Shown: piece after piece, positions 13,301 to 24,318 of the stretch
How the letters are laid out: every line of letters begins with the position of its first letter
Numbering within the stretch: position 1 is the first letter of the stretch
DNA from: Nemopilema nomurai
Taxonomy: Eukaryota; Cnidaria; Scyphozoa; Rhizostomeae; Rhizostomatidae
Length of the DNA stretch: 64,000 bases
Direction: 5' to 3'
NCBI GenBank assembly: GCA_003864495.1
Contig: ML133448.1
Location: forward strand, 90,422-154,421
Notes under the pieces: generated by a model
Seen by the model: only the letters and a program-made list of their open reading frames with translations
Database searches by the model: none
What the model was told of the DNA's origin: nothing
Program-made: the position numbers and the translations under genes

Positions 13301-13303
13301 TGA

Positions 13304-14237
13304 GACGTAGATTCCCGGAGCATTGGACGCTGGAGGCAGCAATCGGAAGAAGGTACTGAACCCTATGATATCGAACATTGGAAATCCTGGCCTAAAATCT
13401 GCATTGATTGATCCATTATCAAGTCAATGAATGCGGTTTGCAACAGAATACCCGTGAAATCCCCTTTTCCACGAGCGTATGAATTGACGCTGTATTTTTA
13501 ATTTGATCCTCCAGCCTCTGCAGAATTAAATGATCTCTTCGAAATTGCCAAATTGCCCAGATTACGCTTATGTTCTTTAAGAGAAATTGTTAATCTTCTG
13601 GTATTTCCAGGAGGGGGACGGTTTACACATTGAACATTTCACATACGACTTATTGCACCAATATGATGAGACTGAAGACTTTCACGCGTAAACTTGGACG
13701 TGCGATTTACTGCAACTTTCATTTTGCAACCTGCGACTAATTTAGGACCAAGATCCTGCTTTCAGGTGAAGTTGCAATAGATTGCAGGTCACTGGCCAAT
13801 GAGTATACTGCAAAATACCATGTGATATTTACTCTGTGTTTTGTCAGGCTGCAACCAAGCGAAAAGATAGCGTACGAGTGAATCAAACGCTCCTTCTGAC
13901 AACTTCTTTCGTGGTTTTCCATCCGCATTTTGCTTTCTGTCAGCTTTTAGTCATTTTGTGATGTGGACTAAATTGGCACGAAAATTATGGCTCTACTGTT
14001 CTGGGCTGCTTTGAAGCGATGGAGAGCAAAACATTTGCTCATTCAATGGCAATTGCAGTGTGTTGACCGCGTAGGCCTGTAGACAGAAAAGCCTGGTTGG
14101 TGTCCATATGTCGTCGAAGGTCGTTGACTGCCTTTGAGGATCGCAGATGTAGCTGAAAGAATGTCGAAGATTATATAGAAGTGGCACAAAGATTTGTCGA
14201 AGGCTTTTCACAGGATCTGGCACGAAGGACTTATATA
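13304..14237. other. Spacer with transposon-like scraps
   Basis: No gene seen. A GTTTACAC motif near 13621 resembles the subterminal motif of the neighbouring element at 12622-13300, so part of this spacer may be decayed copies of the same family. Confidence 0.3.
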
Positions 14238-15240
14238 CAACTTCATGGAATACCTGGTGATCTTCTAGTTTTACTCAAAGATTCTTGAAAAACCATAAGC
14301 AACGCGTCGTATTGAATGGCAAATCGTCTGGTTGGTTAATTGTTTCAGCTGGTGTTCCTCAAGGTTCTGTATTAGGTCCACTTTTCTTTCTAATATACAT
14401 TAACAATCTTGTTGAAAATGTGAGCTGTGACGTAAGACTTTTTTCGTAACACTGCTCGTAAACTAAATTGTGACCTTGAAAAAATTAAACTATGACCGTG
14501 GCAATGGAAAATGCAATTGAACACAGATAAAACCGAGGAAGTGATATTCTCCGCTAAAAGAATCAAGCCTGATCATCTCCCGTTAAAGTTTGGTGATACT
14601 TTTATTTCCCAAACAGGAACAGAAACATCTTGGTATGGTGTTAGACTTGAGTTTAGACTTTGAAAGTCATTTAAAAGGAGGGGTTGCCAAATGTAGGCGT
14701 GGTATTGGAATGGTGAAGCATCTGTGTAAATATGTGTCTAGAGATGTCTTAACCCAACCCTATAAACTTTATGTAAGGCCTCATCTTGACTATGGGGATA
14801 TAATTTGTCACAATAACGATCCTAGTATGCGTCTAAATCTCACGAGTAAGCTTGAACAAACCCAGTATACAGCTGCCTTGGCTGCTACCGCTGCTTGGAA
14901 AGGTACAAGCAGAGACAAGCTGTACAAAGAGCTCGGGTGGGAAACCCTGAACGATAGGAGGTGGTTCAGAAGGTTGTGCTATTTTCTCAACCTGACAAAA
15001 CTTCAATATCCGCACTTCCTGTTTGCTGAGGTTCCACCTTTCAGGCCAGAGTCATACAACTAGAGACATTCGCGCACATATGCTCAAAATGTGGCCAGAA
15101 CTGCATGCTTTTCAAACACATACTTTCATAATACATTATTTGATTGGAACTTCCTTAATGAAGAACTGAGATTATCTTCGACGCTCACCGAGTTTAAGCG
15201 TTTGCTTATTGCGCGTGTAAGACCAGAATCCTATTTATAG
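14238..15240 (+). pseudogene. Non-LTR retrotransposon reverse transcriptase, 3' part, broken
   Basis: Seen: a frame-broken RT C-terminal half. From 14238 the frames read GIPGDLLVLL, then GVPQGSVLGPLFFLIYINNL (RT block with PQGSVLGP), then DVRLF, where the usual ADD catalytic box should follow but the frame collapses (about 14430-14460). After LNTDKTEEVIFSAKR the frame moves again. The longest open piece (about 14590-15060) contains RPHLDYGD, QYTAALAATAAWKGTSR, LYKELGWETL, RRWFRRLC, which is the thumb/connector typical of Jockey/CR1-like elements in invertebrates. The coding trace ends at a stop at 15238-15240 after an in-frame TAG near 15061. It is inactive: catalytic aspartates missing, at least three frame breaks and truncation of everything 5' of the RT. 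Confidence 0.85.
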
Positions 15241-15299
15241 CATTGGTAACTTGCAGTGAATCCGATCATTAACGAGTGGTCGTCTCGAATTTAGCTTTT

Positions 15300-15447
15300 C
15301 CTACCAGCACTTCTTCCTAAGCAACCCGATTACACATCAGTTGCGTGATCAAGATACGGATCCTACCGTGCCCGTGTAAACGCAAGGCCTATCGTAACCA
15401 GTTTGGGTACGGATCTATGCGGATCCGTTCCCGTGTAAACGGTGCCT
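15300..15447. mobile_element. Fragment of GTTTACACG-type foldback element
   Basis: CCGTGTAAACG occurs twice (near 15369 and 15430), with GGATCC(T/G) nearby, and the segment ends in CGTGTAAACGGTGCCT. This resembles the subterminal sequence of the element at 12622-13300. Only one side is preserved and no target duplication can be defined, so this is a remnant abutting the next element. Confidence 0.4.
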
Positions 15448-15449
15448 CA

Positions 15450-16021
15450 AGCCTGAAATACACGATCAGTTTTTATCAGTTTTTTGACTGACAGTCTTCG
15501 GTTTCACAAAAACCGATTGGAATGAGTTCACGTTTTGATTAGATCGGCTCTTTTTAAAATTGAGCTTGATCAAGAAACAACTGCTGTTGTTCTGGCTGCG
15601 GCTCTGGTCGTCAAAAAAGGCGAAAATATCGAACAAAGAAAGCAATGTCTGTTTGGGTAAAGCCATGGTTGAGTAGGAGAACTAACCTCTGTGTTTACGA
15701 CACTCTTCTACAAGAGTTAAGATCGGAGGATGAAGGAGAGTATTGAAAATTTCTGAGAATGACGCCTGAAAATTTTGACGAGTTGTTGGAGCTGATTAAG
15801 GTGAACATTTCAAAATACGCCAGCTTTAAACAATGGAGTCTACATCAATGAATAGAAATTCCATCAGTCAAAAACTGACGAAGTTGGACGTGTTCAACTT
15901 CTTCAGTCAAAAACTGAAGGTTATAAAGCATCAGTTTTCATCAGTTTTTGCTAAATACACGATCAGTTTTTGACTGATGACTGAAAACTGTCAGTTAAAA
16001 ACTGATCGTGTATTTCAGGCT
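15450..16021. mobile_element. Harbinger-type element with subterminal repeats
   Basis: Seen: perfect inverted ends of about 25 bp, AGCCTGAAATACACGATCAG... at 15450 and the reverse complement ending at 16021. The flanks are TCA (left) and TTA (right), close to a 3-bp duplication but with one mismatch. Many direct and inverted copies of TCAGTTTTT / CTGAAAACTG lie inside the last 200 bp and the first 50 bp, the sort of subterminal repeat that binds transposase in many DNA transposons. The interior holds a remnant of a PIF/Harbinger transposase (15597-15820), which supports the assignment of the ends. Confidence 0.8.
15597..15820 (+). pseudogene. PIF/Harbinger transposase N-terminal remnant
   Basis: One frame reads RRKYRTKK, VWVKPWLSRR, YDTLLQELRSEDEGEY, stop, KFLRMTPENFDELLELI. 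The W-x-x-PW-x-x-RR, LLxEL and FLRMxPExFxxLL pattern is the N-terminal signature of animal Harbinger transposases (harbi1-like). A stop codon interrupts it and the DDE catalytic part is absent, so it cannot act. It sits inside the inverted-repeat element 15450-16021, showing that this element is an internally deleted Harbinger. Confidence 0.8.
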
Positions 16022-16024
16022 TTA

Positions 16025-18995
16025 GACCAGGGCTAGGCAATCAGAGAGAAAACAAGGGATCCCAGTTGTAATGTGACGCAGAAAAAAGAATGTGACATGA
16101 CATGAATTTCGCAAACAAGAAATAGCAGCTAATTGGAGCTGGATTAACAATTTTGCTTTTATATAGACTCGCTTTTATTACAAAATGCCCCTTATAAGCC
16201 AAAAGACATAAATTAAGAGAGTTCTTTGTAAGTACCGTAAGTGATTTTTCTATATTCTTAATGTTCTAAAATAATGCGTGATAAAAGCAGTGATGGATTT
16301 TCACAGATTACTAGGCAGCTAGCTAACACATCCGTCAGAGTGCTGCTTTATTTGCAAGTATCTAAATTATTTTCAAAAGAAAATTGTCCATGATTATTGT
16401 TATACACATGTAGATGAGGTTAAGTCTTATGCTGGAAAAAATTCATCAGAGGGCAATCCTACAATTGGGGCACTTAGCTTTAAACATACTGACAACTGAC
16501 TCCATATCCAGTGTATTTCCACGTGCGCGATGAATGACAAGTACCATCAAGCTGTTTTAAAACCTTTCAGGGCGAATGTTGCGTGTTCAGTGTTCGGAGA
16601 TGGCAAAATTCTTCTGCTAAGTTCATCCATAGTCATAAGAGAGAGATAGTCTGGAAGCGAACAATGGGCTATCAAGGCACACAAATTCAAAACATCGTCA
16701 TGTTAGCACAGTGCTGCACAAACATCTTCTTCTTCTAAGTATTCTGCCGATGAAATAAGTCGTCAAAAGCTTCATCCACTACAGCTCAAAGCCATCGTAT
16801 TGAAATGCGCCGAAAAGATCTCTTCAGATGAATGCTTTCCCTCAAGTTTGCGAGAACGATTTTCGAAGGAATTATTTATGTTCACAAATGATGATGCTGT
16901 TGAATTATGGTCGAAATCGAGAATAGCAAGGCTAGGATTTTGTATATTCACTCATTTAATAATGCTAGATCTGGGACTGGGAAGTTGGCAGCTTCTTTAA
17001 TCATAAAACTTGCTAGCAAAGGTTTTAAGTGACAGTCCGAGAGCAAACGTTGTCAGCACGAATGTGCGAATGACCTTATTCTATATTTAATGATTACCTA
17101 CTTAACCAAACATTTTTGAGACAATTTTATTTCCAAACAAATTCCTGGACGTCAGTCTTTATTAAGTCTCCCACATTGCTAATGGGCTTCCGGAATGACC
17201 CAGACAAAAAGAAGAAAGGGCGGGCAAAAGAAAAAGGCACGCAAGGCTTTTTCGCATTTTTAAAGTGAAATGCAAATTAACAAATTTTAACCACACCAGG
17301 GGAAAAAGCTGGTGCACACCAGAAATTGTTGGTGGTGCACACCGGCACACCAGGCTTTTTGCTCGTGCACACCTGAGATCTCGTCGAAAAGTGCCATACT
17401 CTGCAGACCAGGGCAATTTTAAGGATTTTTGAGTGGTGGGGCATCTTTCTAAAGGGCCCACACTTATGTAACGAAGCATAAGAGGGAGACTCTATTCCGA
17501 TGTTGTCTATATTCATTCAACAGCAAGACTAACTCTAAAGTGAACAACGCACACACATAACATGAACGGAAGGTAATTAAGAGAACAATATGAACGCCAC
17601 AATACATGTTGACAAACAAACACATTGCCATTAGAATGGCGTTAACTGACAACATGACTCAACAGTACATGCGACTTTAACATGCAACTGAGATATTACG
17701 AAACATTACACACTAAGCCAACCGTTACACTTTTACACTACCAGAAATGACGTAGAGAATGACACAGAACTTTTAGGATTGGGGCTTCAGATTGTGCTAT
17801 ATACTGAACTATTTTAGGGTTGAGTATTTTGCCTCCAAGCTATGACGCAACCGTAAGCACTGGTGGCTATTATGCTAAGAATGGGCTCAAAACACGAGAC
17901 ACTTGTGATATACTAATTTTAAGGCAATATCTCAGTCTGAGTAAGGTTGAAAAATGCAAGGAAACACTAAGATTTTGGTAAATCGAGCAATGAATCGAGT
18001 TAAAAGGTGGATGAATAAAAAATATAGTAATATAAAGATTGCTATCAAAATTGATTGAGCCCCAAAACTTGTTACCAACCTTTTGAAACACCGGTTATTT
18101 TTATCTCTAAGGGCCACAAAATGGCCGACATTTAGGGCAAATGTAGCATTTTTCTTTTCAGTGGTAGGGGAACTCGTAGGGCCCGGTGGGGCAATTCCCC
18201 CACCACTCAGTATGTTACAAAATGCCCTGCTGCAGACTGGACACAGAACAGATCAGAGAGCAAATATCAAAAGCTTTGAGCAGTTATAGATAAAGAAAAA
18301 TAAATATTAGGTACAAATCCAAAGCTGATCCTCGGAGAAGTGTCTTTCACAAATATATATTTTGTTTGTATCAATTTGACGCTGGAGGTTCTGATCAATG
18401 ACCCGATATTTAGTGACAACGTTAGTCCTTCTTCGTCGATATTTTAAATAAATCAATATTTGGAGTGACTCCACCAGCCTAAACGCCTATTATCTAACCA
18501 CTCTTGAAAACTAGCGTTGGTTTTTTGCGACCCAGTAATACATTTTTCATCATGATTTTAAATGAGTCCAGTACCAGCATCAGTGGTCTAGCCATCCTGG
18601 ATGCCACAATTTTACCAGTGTCTGGACGACGAAACCCAAAGGCTCATTTTCGAAGGAACCCTAATAAAATCATCTGCTGTTAACAGTCGCTTATCCTCGT
18701 TGCCATTGCAATATTTTACGAAAGGAAGTTAACGCGACTGAACTGCAAATTGTCTACTCGTGAACTGACCTCATAATAAACATATGAACAGCAAGGCATT
18801 GACTTATGGTTCAAAGGCCAATACAAAACGAAACAAGAATAATAAAATCTCAGAAAATTACATTTACAACAAATTTCATAAATGTTTTAAAACATGGAAG
18901 GAATACCACGAAGGCTTCTCCCAAAACAGATCTCATAACATTTAGTTGGGCAGTGGCGAAAATATCGGGCAAAATCTTATGAACACCCCCGCAAA
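16025..18995. other. Intergenic region, no gene recognised
   Basis: No conserved frame. At about 17300-17395 there are loosely repeated GGTGCACACC motifs. A dispersed repeat copy lies at 16930-17034 (listed separately). Remaining open frames are short and carry no domain I recognise. Confidence 0.35.
16930..17034 (+). repeat. Dispersed repeat, copy 1 (partner 23311-23414)
   Basis: About 100 bp shared in the same orientation with 23311-23414, including TATATTCACTCATTT, ATCTGGGACTGG, GTTGGCAGCTT and AATCATAA. Divergence is about one base in six by eye. The family is unknown. Confidence 0.6.
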
Positions 18996-19009
18996 GAAAA
19001 ATGCTAAGT

Positions 19010-19146
19010 TACTCCCCTGCGTTAATCAATTCACTTCTCCATTTCTTGTTGGTTTCGCTATTTGGCAAAGGAATCTTAAAAATACTAAGCTCTTTATTTC
19101 TTCTTGATGTTGAACATCCAAAGATCGAACAATTTGCTTCAGGCAT
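19010..19146 (-). CDS. THAP zinc-finger exon, partial
   Basis: Seen on the - strand from the ATG at 19146-19144: MPEANCSIFGCSTSRR, then LSIFKIP and KWRSELINA. The pattern C-x4-C, a short loop, then FxxP and W-xx-(E/K)-I/L is the first half of a THAP (C2CH) DNA-binding domain, which starts at the initiator Met in this family. The second half (the later C-x2-H and AVPTIF-like end) is not contiguous; a GT follows at about 19013, so an intron may intervene, but I could not find the next exon downstream (toward lower coordinates). Animal THAP domains occur both in host regulators and in P-element-like or other transposases, so this could be either. The window around it is repeat-rich, which slightly favours a mobile-element origin. 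Confidence 0.5.
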
Positions 19147-19469
19147 TTGGAAAAACGGCGAACATACTCGGAAGGCAATTAAAAGCATACACCATACACC
19201 ACAAAACAACGCGACGCACAAAACGTATGCACCTTGGGAGGTCCGGGCGCTAGGAAAATCTTTATCAAAGAGCTAGAACAATAGCGCATTGTTCGCTTCC
19301 AGACTATCTCTCTCTTATGACTATGGTTCATCCAAACTTTTGTCTGCAAACTCGTAGATGTTTTCAAGGAAACCTTCAAATCCACTTGCAGTTGGAGGCT
19401 CTACAGAAACCTGAACAGTGCTACGCGCTTTTCTATAAGGAACCTACCTCGAGGCCTAGTTCCAAAAGT

Positions 19470-19640
19470 TCTTTATTCGTAGACCTCAAATCATCAGATT
19501 TAGTACCAAAAGTTCAATAAAAAGTTCCTTTATTTCTCATTTTCGGTGCTTTGACTACAGTAAGCTTCAACACTTAATAGAGAGAGAGGCGAGACAGCAT
19601 ATGCGGAAACTACTCAACACTTGACACACGAATAGCAAAT
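19470..19640 (+). repeat. Dispersed repeat, copy A (inverted partner 63479-63650)
   Basis: This segment matches the reverse complement of 63479-63650, including GACCTCAA(A/G)TCATCAGATTT, CACTTAATAGAGAGA, GCGGAAACTACTC and CACTTGACACACGAATAGCAAA. The similarity is high over two blocks. The family is unknown; copy A lies just upstream of the Merlin transposase remnant, but copy B has no transposase next to it. Confidence 0.7.
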
Positions 19641-19871
19641 ATTAGTAAATGTCAGCAATTAAATTCCTGAATGTCTCCATTTCTTTGAAGGAATGTTGAT
19701 GATCACCACCCTGGACATCACTCCATAAAAGCTCAAGAGTTAGAAATAATATGGAGACTGATTAAGGACAGTGCATTTGTAACAGTTTGTAACTTAAGAG
19801 GTGTTGAAACTATTGATTTACACATGTATATAAAGTGCGTTGCAAGTACAACTCGATGCTTTTACATCACG

Positions 19872-20799
19872 ATGGCTCAAGCTCCAGTACCAAGAGTGCA
19901 AGAATTCGAGTCCTTTAACTTGATGGCGATTGGACGTAGATTTCAAAATAACGACGAGGCTACCATCGCATGGTGCAGGCAATATGGGCTGCACAAGACT
20001 GCAATGTATGCCAGGTTCCGTGCAGAGAAGGGCTTTACAGACGCGGCATCGATGGCATTATTTGGAGATGCCCAAATTGCTGGAAAACCATCAGCATACG
20101 AAAGGGCAGTTTTTCGAGCAGTCGCACTTGAAGTTATGGCAGGTTATCGGCCTGATATACCAGTGGGCCACAAGTGCGGGTTGCTCGAGGGGACTCTCGG
20201 TATTACAGACGATGCGAGAGCTCAAGATAAACGCAGAACATACGATCGTCGACTGGAATCAGTTTTGTAGAGACGTGGCTGTGCAATACTTCGTGCAACA
20301 CCCAGAGCGTCTGGGGGAAATGGACGCATTGTCGAAATCGACGAAAGCCTGTTTGCCCGACGCAAATACGAGCGGGGTCACATTGTAAGGGAGCAGTGGA
20401 TACTTGGCGGGTACGAGGCAGATGCCAAGAAAGGCTTCCTGGTACCCGTCGATGCAAGGGATCAGGCGACACTGCTGCCCATCATTCAACAAGGAACCAA
20501 ACAGCACGGTATGGACCGACATGTTGGCAGCATATCGGAACCTGCCACAGTTGGGGTATGCCCATGGCACTGTGAATCACAGTTTGAATTTCGTCGCCCC
20601 TTTAACAGGGGTAACAACAAACAGAGTGGAGGCGATGTGGCAGAGGGCAAAAGCGAAATTCAAGGCTATGTACGGTCCGACTAACCGCAACATGATTGAA
20701 GACTACTTGGCTGAATTCATGTGGAGCCAAAGATTCAAGGACTACGCCTTTTTTAATTTTTGGTTTCAAGTCGCCAGTGATATTTATCCTGTACAGTAA
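19872..20799 (+). pseudogene. Merlin (IS1016/IS1595-like) transposase, frame-broken
   Basis: Seen: successive frames on the + strand assemble a DDE_Tnp_IS1595-type protein. From ATG 19872: AIGRRFQNNDEATIAWC; next frame a zinc ribbon (CNVC, WRCPNC) and ISIRKGSF; next frame FFEQSHLKLWQVIGLIYQW and VDWNQFCRDV; next frame VEIDESLFARRKYERGHIV and GGYEADAKKGFLVPV; last frame NSTVWTDMLAAY, VNHSLNFV, TNRVEAMWQRAK, ending at a stop after 20799. The presumed catalytic residues are present (D of EIDE at about 20340, D of TDM, E of RVEAMW). At least four single-base breaks and no obvious terminal repeats make it a fossil. Known: Merlin transposases of animals derive from the same superfamily as bacterial IS1016. 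Confidence 0.85.
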
Positions 20800-22650
20800 T
20801 TGAAATTTTTCTAATAATAATCAAAATAAGAAAAGTTATTGATCTTCCTACCTTCCTGCAAGTCTCCTGTCTCGTTTTATCGCAAAATAAAGCACCGCAC
20901 GGGGTCCCCGGGCCAGAGCATAGACAGAGCCTTTATCAAAAATCTGAAAGTCCGAACATTTATTTATTTGTAGAAGCCACGATAAAAGATTTTTCACAAG
21001 TAACTGAAAAGTAAAAACTTTGCATCTGTAGCTACAACAAATCAATGGATAAGTAGAACTTTTTCAAATGACAGGGAAATTCTCTCGCATCGTGTGTTGG
21101 CAACCAAGTATCGATATCGGAGTTATGAATAAAAAGGAGTTTAATAAAAATGAAGCCTGATATATCTAATAATGAAATATATCTTAACGATGGGAATAAA
21201 ATAATTTTCATGAAATTTGTCCGTTGTTAAGGGTAACTGTGATAGTAAAAGGGCGCGAGGCTCTCCTTTTTCGTCCGATAATTTTGAAAATAGTTACTCA
21301 CACATCAAACTCGAATTAACTTTGTGCGAAAATAACAAGCAAGTTGGGATTATTCGCATAGCTAGGAAATGAAATGTTGGGTGAATTGTTTGATGCGTTT
21401 GACCGGTGCTTTAGACTAGTTTTCATGGTTAAAGAATAGTTTTCTGTCACCAAAACATAGAGGCACGAAAGTGCAAAGATATCAATTGCTTTTAAATGTT
21501 TTGTTTAATCATAAATTTCAACAAGAGCAGACAGAACAACTTGTAAGGGACAGTTGTTTTGCTTTGGGAGAAACCCATATTAGGGGGATATCTTTTTCTT
21601 GATGACAGTTGAGCCTGGCATTCTTCTCAGATTACCCTTGAATTTCAACAATTTTGAGCCTCGATATTCTTATTGACTTTATTTTTTTTTATATGAAACT
21701 GCACATTTTTAGAGATGATATCTGATTAGAGATGTATTGTAAATGCATTGTTTTCAAGCGAATTTGCCACGTTGCTAAACAGATAGGTCGATAGTATGCC
21801 AGTTAGCATTTCTTTTTACATCATGTTTATAATATCATCCGGCGTCATCCGGCTCGGTGGACCACTTTTATGTAGAGGAATCGCAACCCCTCACATTCTT
21901 TTGGATCTTGACGAGATAAGAAGCAGTGAAGACAACACAAGTTCCTCTCAACATATTTTCAATCCTTCCACGTCTACATTCTACGGCAACGATACCGTGA
22001 CTCTCGATTATCAACAAAACATTACGGTTAACATGCATCACTCCTAAGATTATAGAACAACCAATCACATGCAACGTATTATATGGTTAATCTTTTCCAT
22101 TAGTTTCGCAAACATAACATAAGAACTATTCAAATTTGGTTAGTACGTAAATAGTAATGTCCTATGGTTAAAAACAGGCGGTCGTGGGAAAATCTCCCTC
22201 GCAGCGCGCAAGATCCGCAACACAGATGTTCTCCATGCCTTCGAGCTGATTCAGTTTCTGCTTCGCTCGACGCCAATGTGTGCATTCCAGTTTTCCCAGG
22301 ACCAAGTATAGCTGCCATCCTTGTTATATATGGTAGATCCAGGATGTACAGCTGTATCAATTCGGCTGCATCCCATCAGACGGTCATCATTCCAAGGACC
22401 CATGATTGCTGTTCTTCCTTTGATCATCACCCTCAGTGTGTCTCGACAACCTGGCCCACTTCTCGCAGCTTGTTGAACCAGTAACACCATGCCACCGTGG
22501 TCCACTGCGCTATCTTCCCCAATGGCAAAAGTCTTCCCGCATCTGCATGCTTTCCACCTGGCCCCAACCCAGCACCATCCCAAGAGACTTCCTGCAGTTG
22601 ATGCTTCATTCGCCCCTGCTACCATTGGATATTCTGCTGAACTCGCACCA

Positions 22651-22730
22651 TAGTTTAGAAATAGTTAGTAATAGTTTAGAAATAGTTAGTAATAGAAATA
22701 TTTAGTAATAGTTTAGTAAGACAGTTTAGT
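22651..22730. repeat. AT-rich minisatellite
   Basis: Tandem, slightly degenerate copies of TAGTTTAGAAATAGTTAGTAA (unit of about 21 bp, then shorter variants) immediately beyond the small open frame at 22251-22625. Confidence 0.7.
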
Positions 22731-23310
22731 TTTTTAGTTTACTTTATTTAATCATCAAAAAGTCTGATCGAATTATGCTGTTTCTTTAGAAAATCTGCAA
22801 TTGTTCACTCTAACTGGCTTGGGTGGTTGAGGGTTTGCAAGCTGCACTTCCTAAGTATCACCAAGCGAAATTGAATTCTCGCTAGTTCTTAAGAATACAG
22901 TGGGCCCTGACACGAGAAAGAAGTACTCAGCATTTCGAGGTGTTGTTTTCTAATTTTATTCCAAATTTAAAACTCCAAACTAATTTCGTCGAAAAACCGT
23001 TTTAAGATGATTTCAAATAAGGCAATCAAAATGTAAGATTTTACAAAATGGCTGTGGTGAATTTAATCTGACATTAGGTGAGCGTCAAAAATATAAATTT
23101 CTTTGCAACAAAAGACAGCAAGCCACAACTTGACGTTATGATTGTGTACGCCCGTGCTGCCGAAAATGTCAGCCGATAAAAACAAGAACAGTTGTGTATG
23201 AACAATTTGAGATATCATGAATCTTACTTGACAAATATACAAATGAAAACTTGCGCTATCTTTTACAGTATACTTCTAAAATGTACTTAAAGTATCCTTG
23301 AAAACAGAAG

Positions 23311-23414
23311 GGCTATGATTTATTATATTCACTCATTTTATAATGCTTGATCTGGGACTGGTGAGGTTGGCAGCTTGTTAAATCATAAGACTTGATAGCG
23401 AAGGTTTCAAGTGG
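23311..23414 (+). repeat. Dispersed repeat, copy 2 (partner 16930-17034)
   Basis: Same-orientation partner of the repeat at 16930-17034; shared blocks include TATATTCACTCATTTTA, GATCTGGGACTGG and TTGGCAGCTT. Confidence 0.6.
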
Positions 23415-23860
23415 CTTGTTTCTTATACTTTTGATCCCTTTAGTGCGGCTAGTCTATTTTCGTTAGAAGAAGGACTTCCAAATCGGTAATGTCTCAGAAG
23501 AATAAATAACCTAAAGCACACTTACATCAATGTCAACAAAGTTTGCTATACTGTACTGTACAGAGTCAAAACATTCCTCATTTACATGGGGAAATTGAAA
23601 CTCCAAATTGCTAATGCTTTTTAGCTTTTCAGTCCAGGTAGTACGGTTTCGTAACTTCTGACAAATAAGGCTTTAGTTGCTCATGAGCTGTTTCTTGTAC
23701 AAAATGAGCGTTGCTTAAATTGTATTTAGAGTGGATTTCTGATTCCATGTGAGTTACAGACTCGAACTGTCCTTCAAAACATGTGAACATCTTGGATGTT
23801 CATTCTTGATCCTGTCAACAACTTTGCTTCGTAGTTGCCTAATGCTCTCCCTCTAACCAG

Positions 23861-24318
23861 GCCCGTAGCCATGGGGTGGCAAATCCACCCCGGAGAAAAT
23901 TAGAGCGAGTATTTTTTGAATACTCGTAATGTCTGGGCCTTTAGGTAACCAATGCTTAAAAGCGCATCTATTATTATTATTATTATATTTATTATTATTA
24001 TTTGTTATTCATCTGAAAAATAACTTATCAATACCTCGCAGATATACTGCTATGAAATAAAGGAAATAAGTTAAGCTAAGTACAAGCTTCCCTATTATTA
24101 ACTGCCGAATAAAATGTAAATGCCCTATTATTAGTGCAAACTACCAACTATTAACGAAATACCATTTTTACCAATGCCGACGGAATAAATTTTGGGAGCG
24201 GCCTATTTCAACCCCTCTCATTCAGTACACCGTTATAAAGGAAACAAACTGAAGTTGACAATTATTGGGGGAGGGGGGGGGGCTGCAGCCTCGCGAGCCC
24301 CCGGCTCATACGGGCCTG
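23861..24318. mobile_element. Short inverted-repeat element, CAGGCCCGTA ends
   Basis: The segment begins CAGGCCCGTAGCC near 23861 and ends with ACGGGCCTG near 24318, followed inward by matching G/C-rich runs (CCATGGGG... / ...CCCCCGG). CAGG...CCTG ends are common among hAT-like MITEs, but I see no clean 8-bp target duplication, so the family is uncertain. The interior holds a TTA/ATT trinucleotide tract (23970-24003) and a G-run (about 24270-24285). Confidence 0.5.
23970..24003. repeat. (ATT)n microsatellite
   Basis: About ten ATT units with one interruption, inside the CAGGCCCGTA-ended element. Confidence 0.85.

Larger units (their letters stand above)
20803..23858. other. Intergenic region with small open frames only
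   Basis: No recognisable conserved protein. A + strand frame at 21796-22044 starts with a hydrophobic segment (MPVSISFYIMFIISSG) and a - strand frame covers 22625-22251, but neither matches a family I know and both lack splice or conservation support. A low-complexity TAGTTTAG/TTAGTAATAG tract lies at 22651-22730 and the second copy of a dispersed repeat at 23311-23414. Confidence 0.35.

Noticed and set aside
21796..22044. 83-codon + strand frame beginning with a hydrophobic segment that could be a signal peptide
   Set aside because: No domain and no conservation evidence; a single short frame in AT-rich DNA is not enough.
22251..22625. 124-codon - strand frame (and a 106-codon + strand frame overlapping it)
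   Set aside because: Open on both strands, no recognised domain, no splice or upstream signal; it lies next to a minisatellite. Not supported as a gene.
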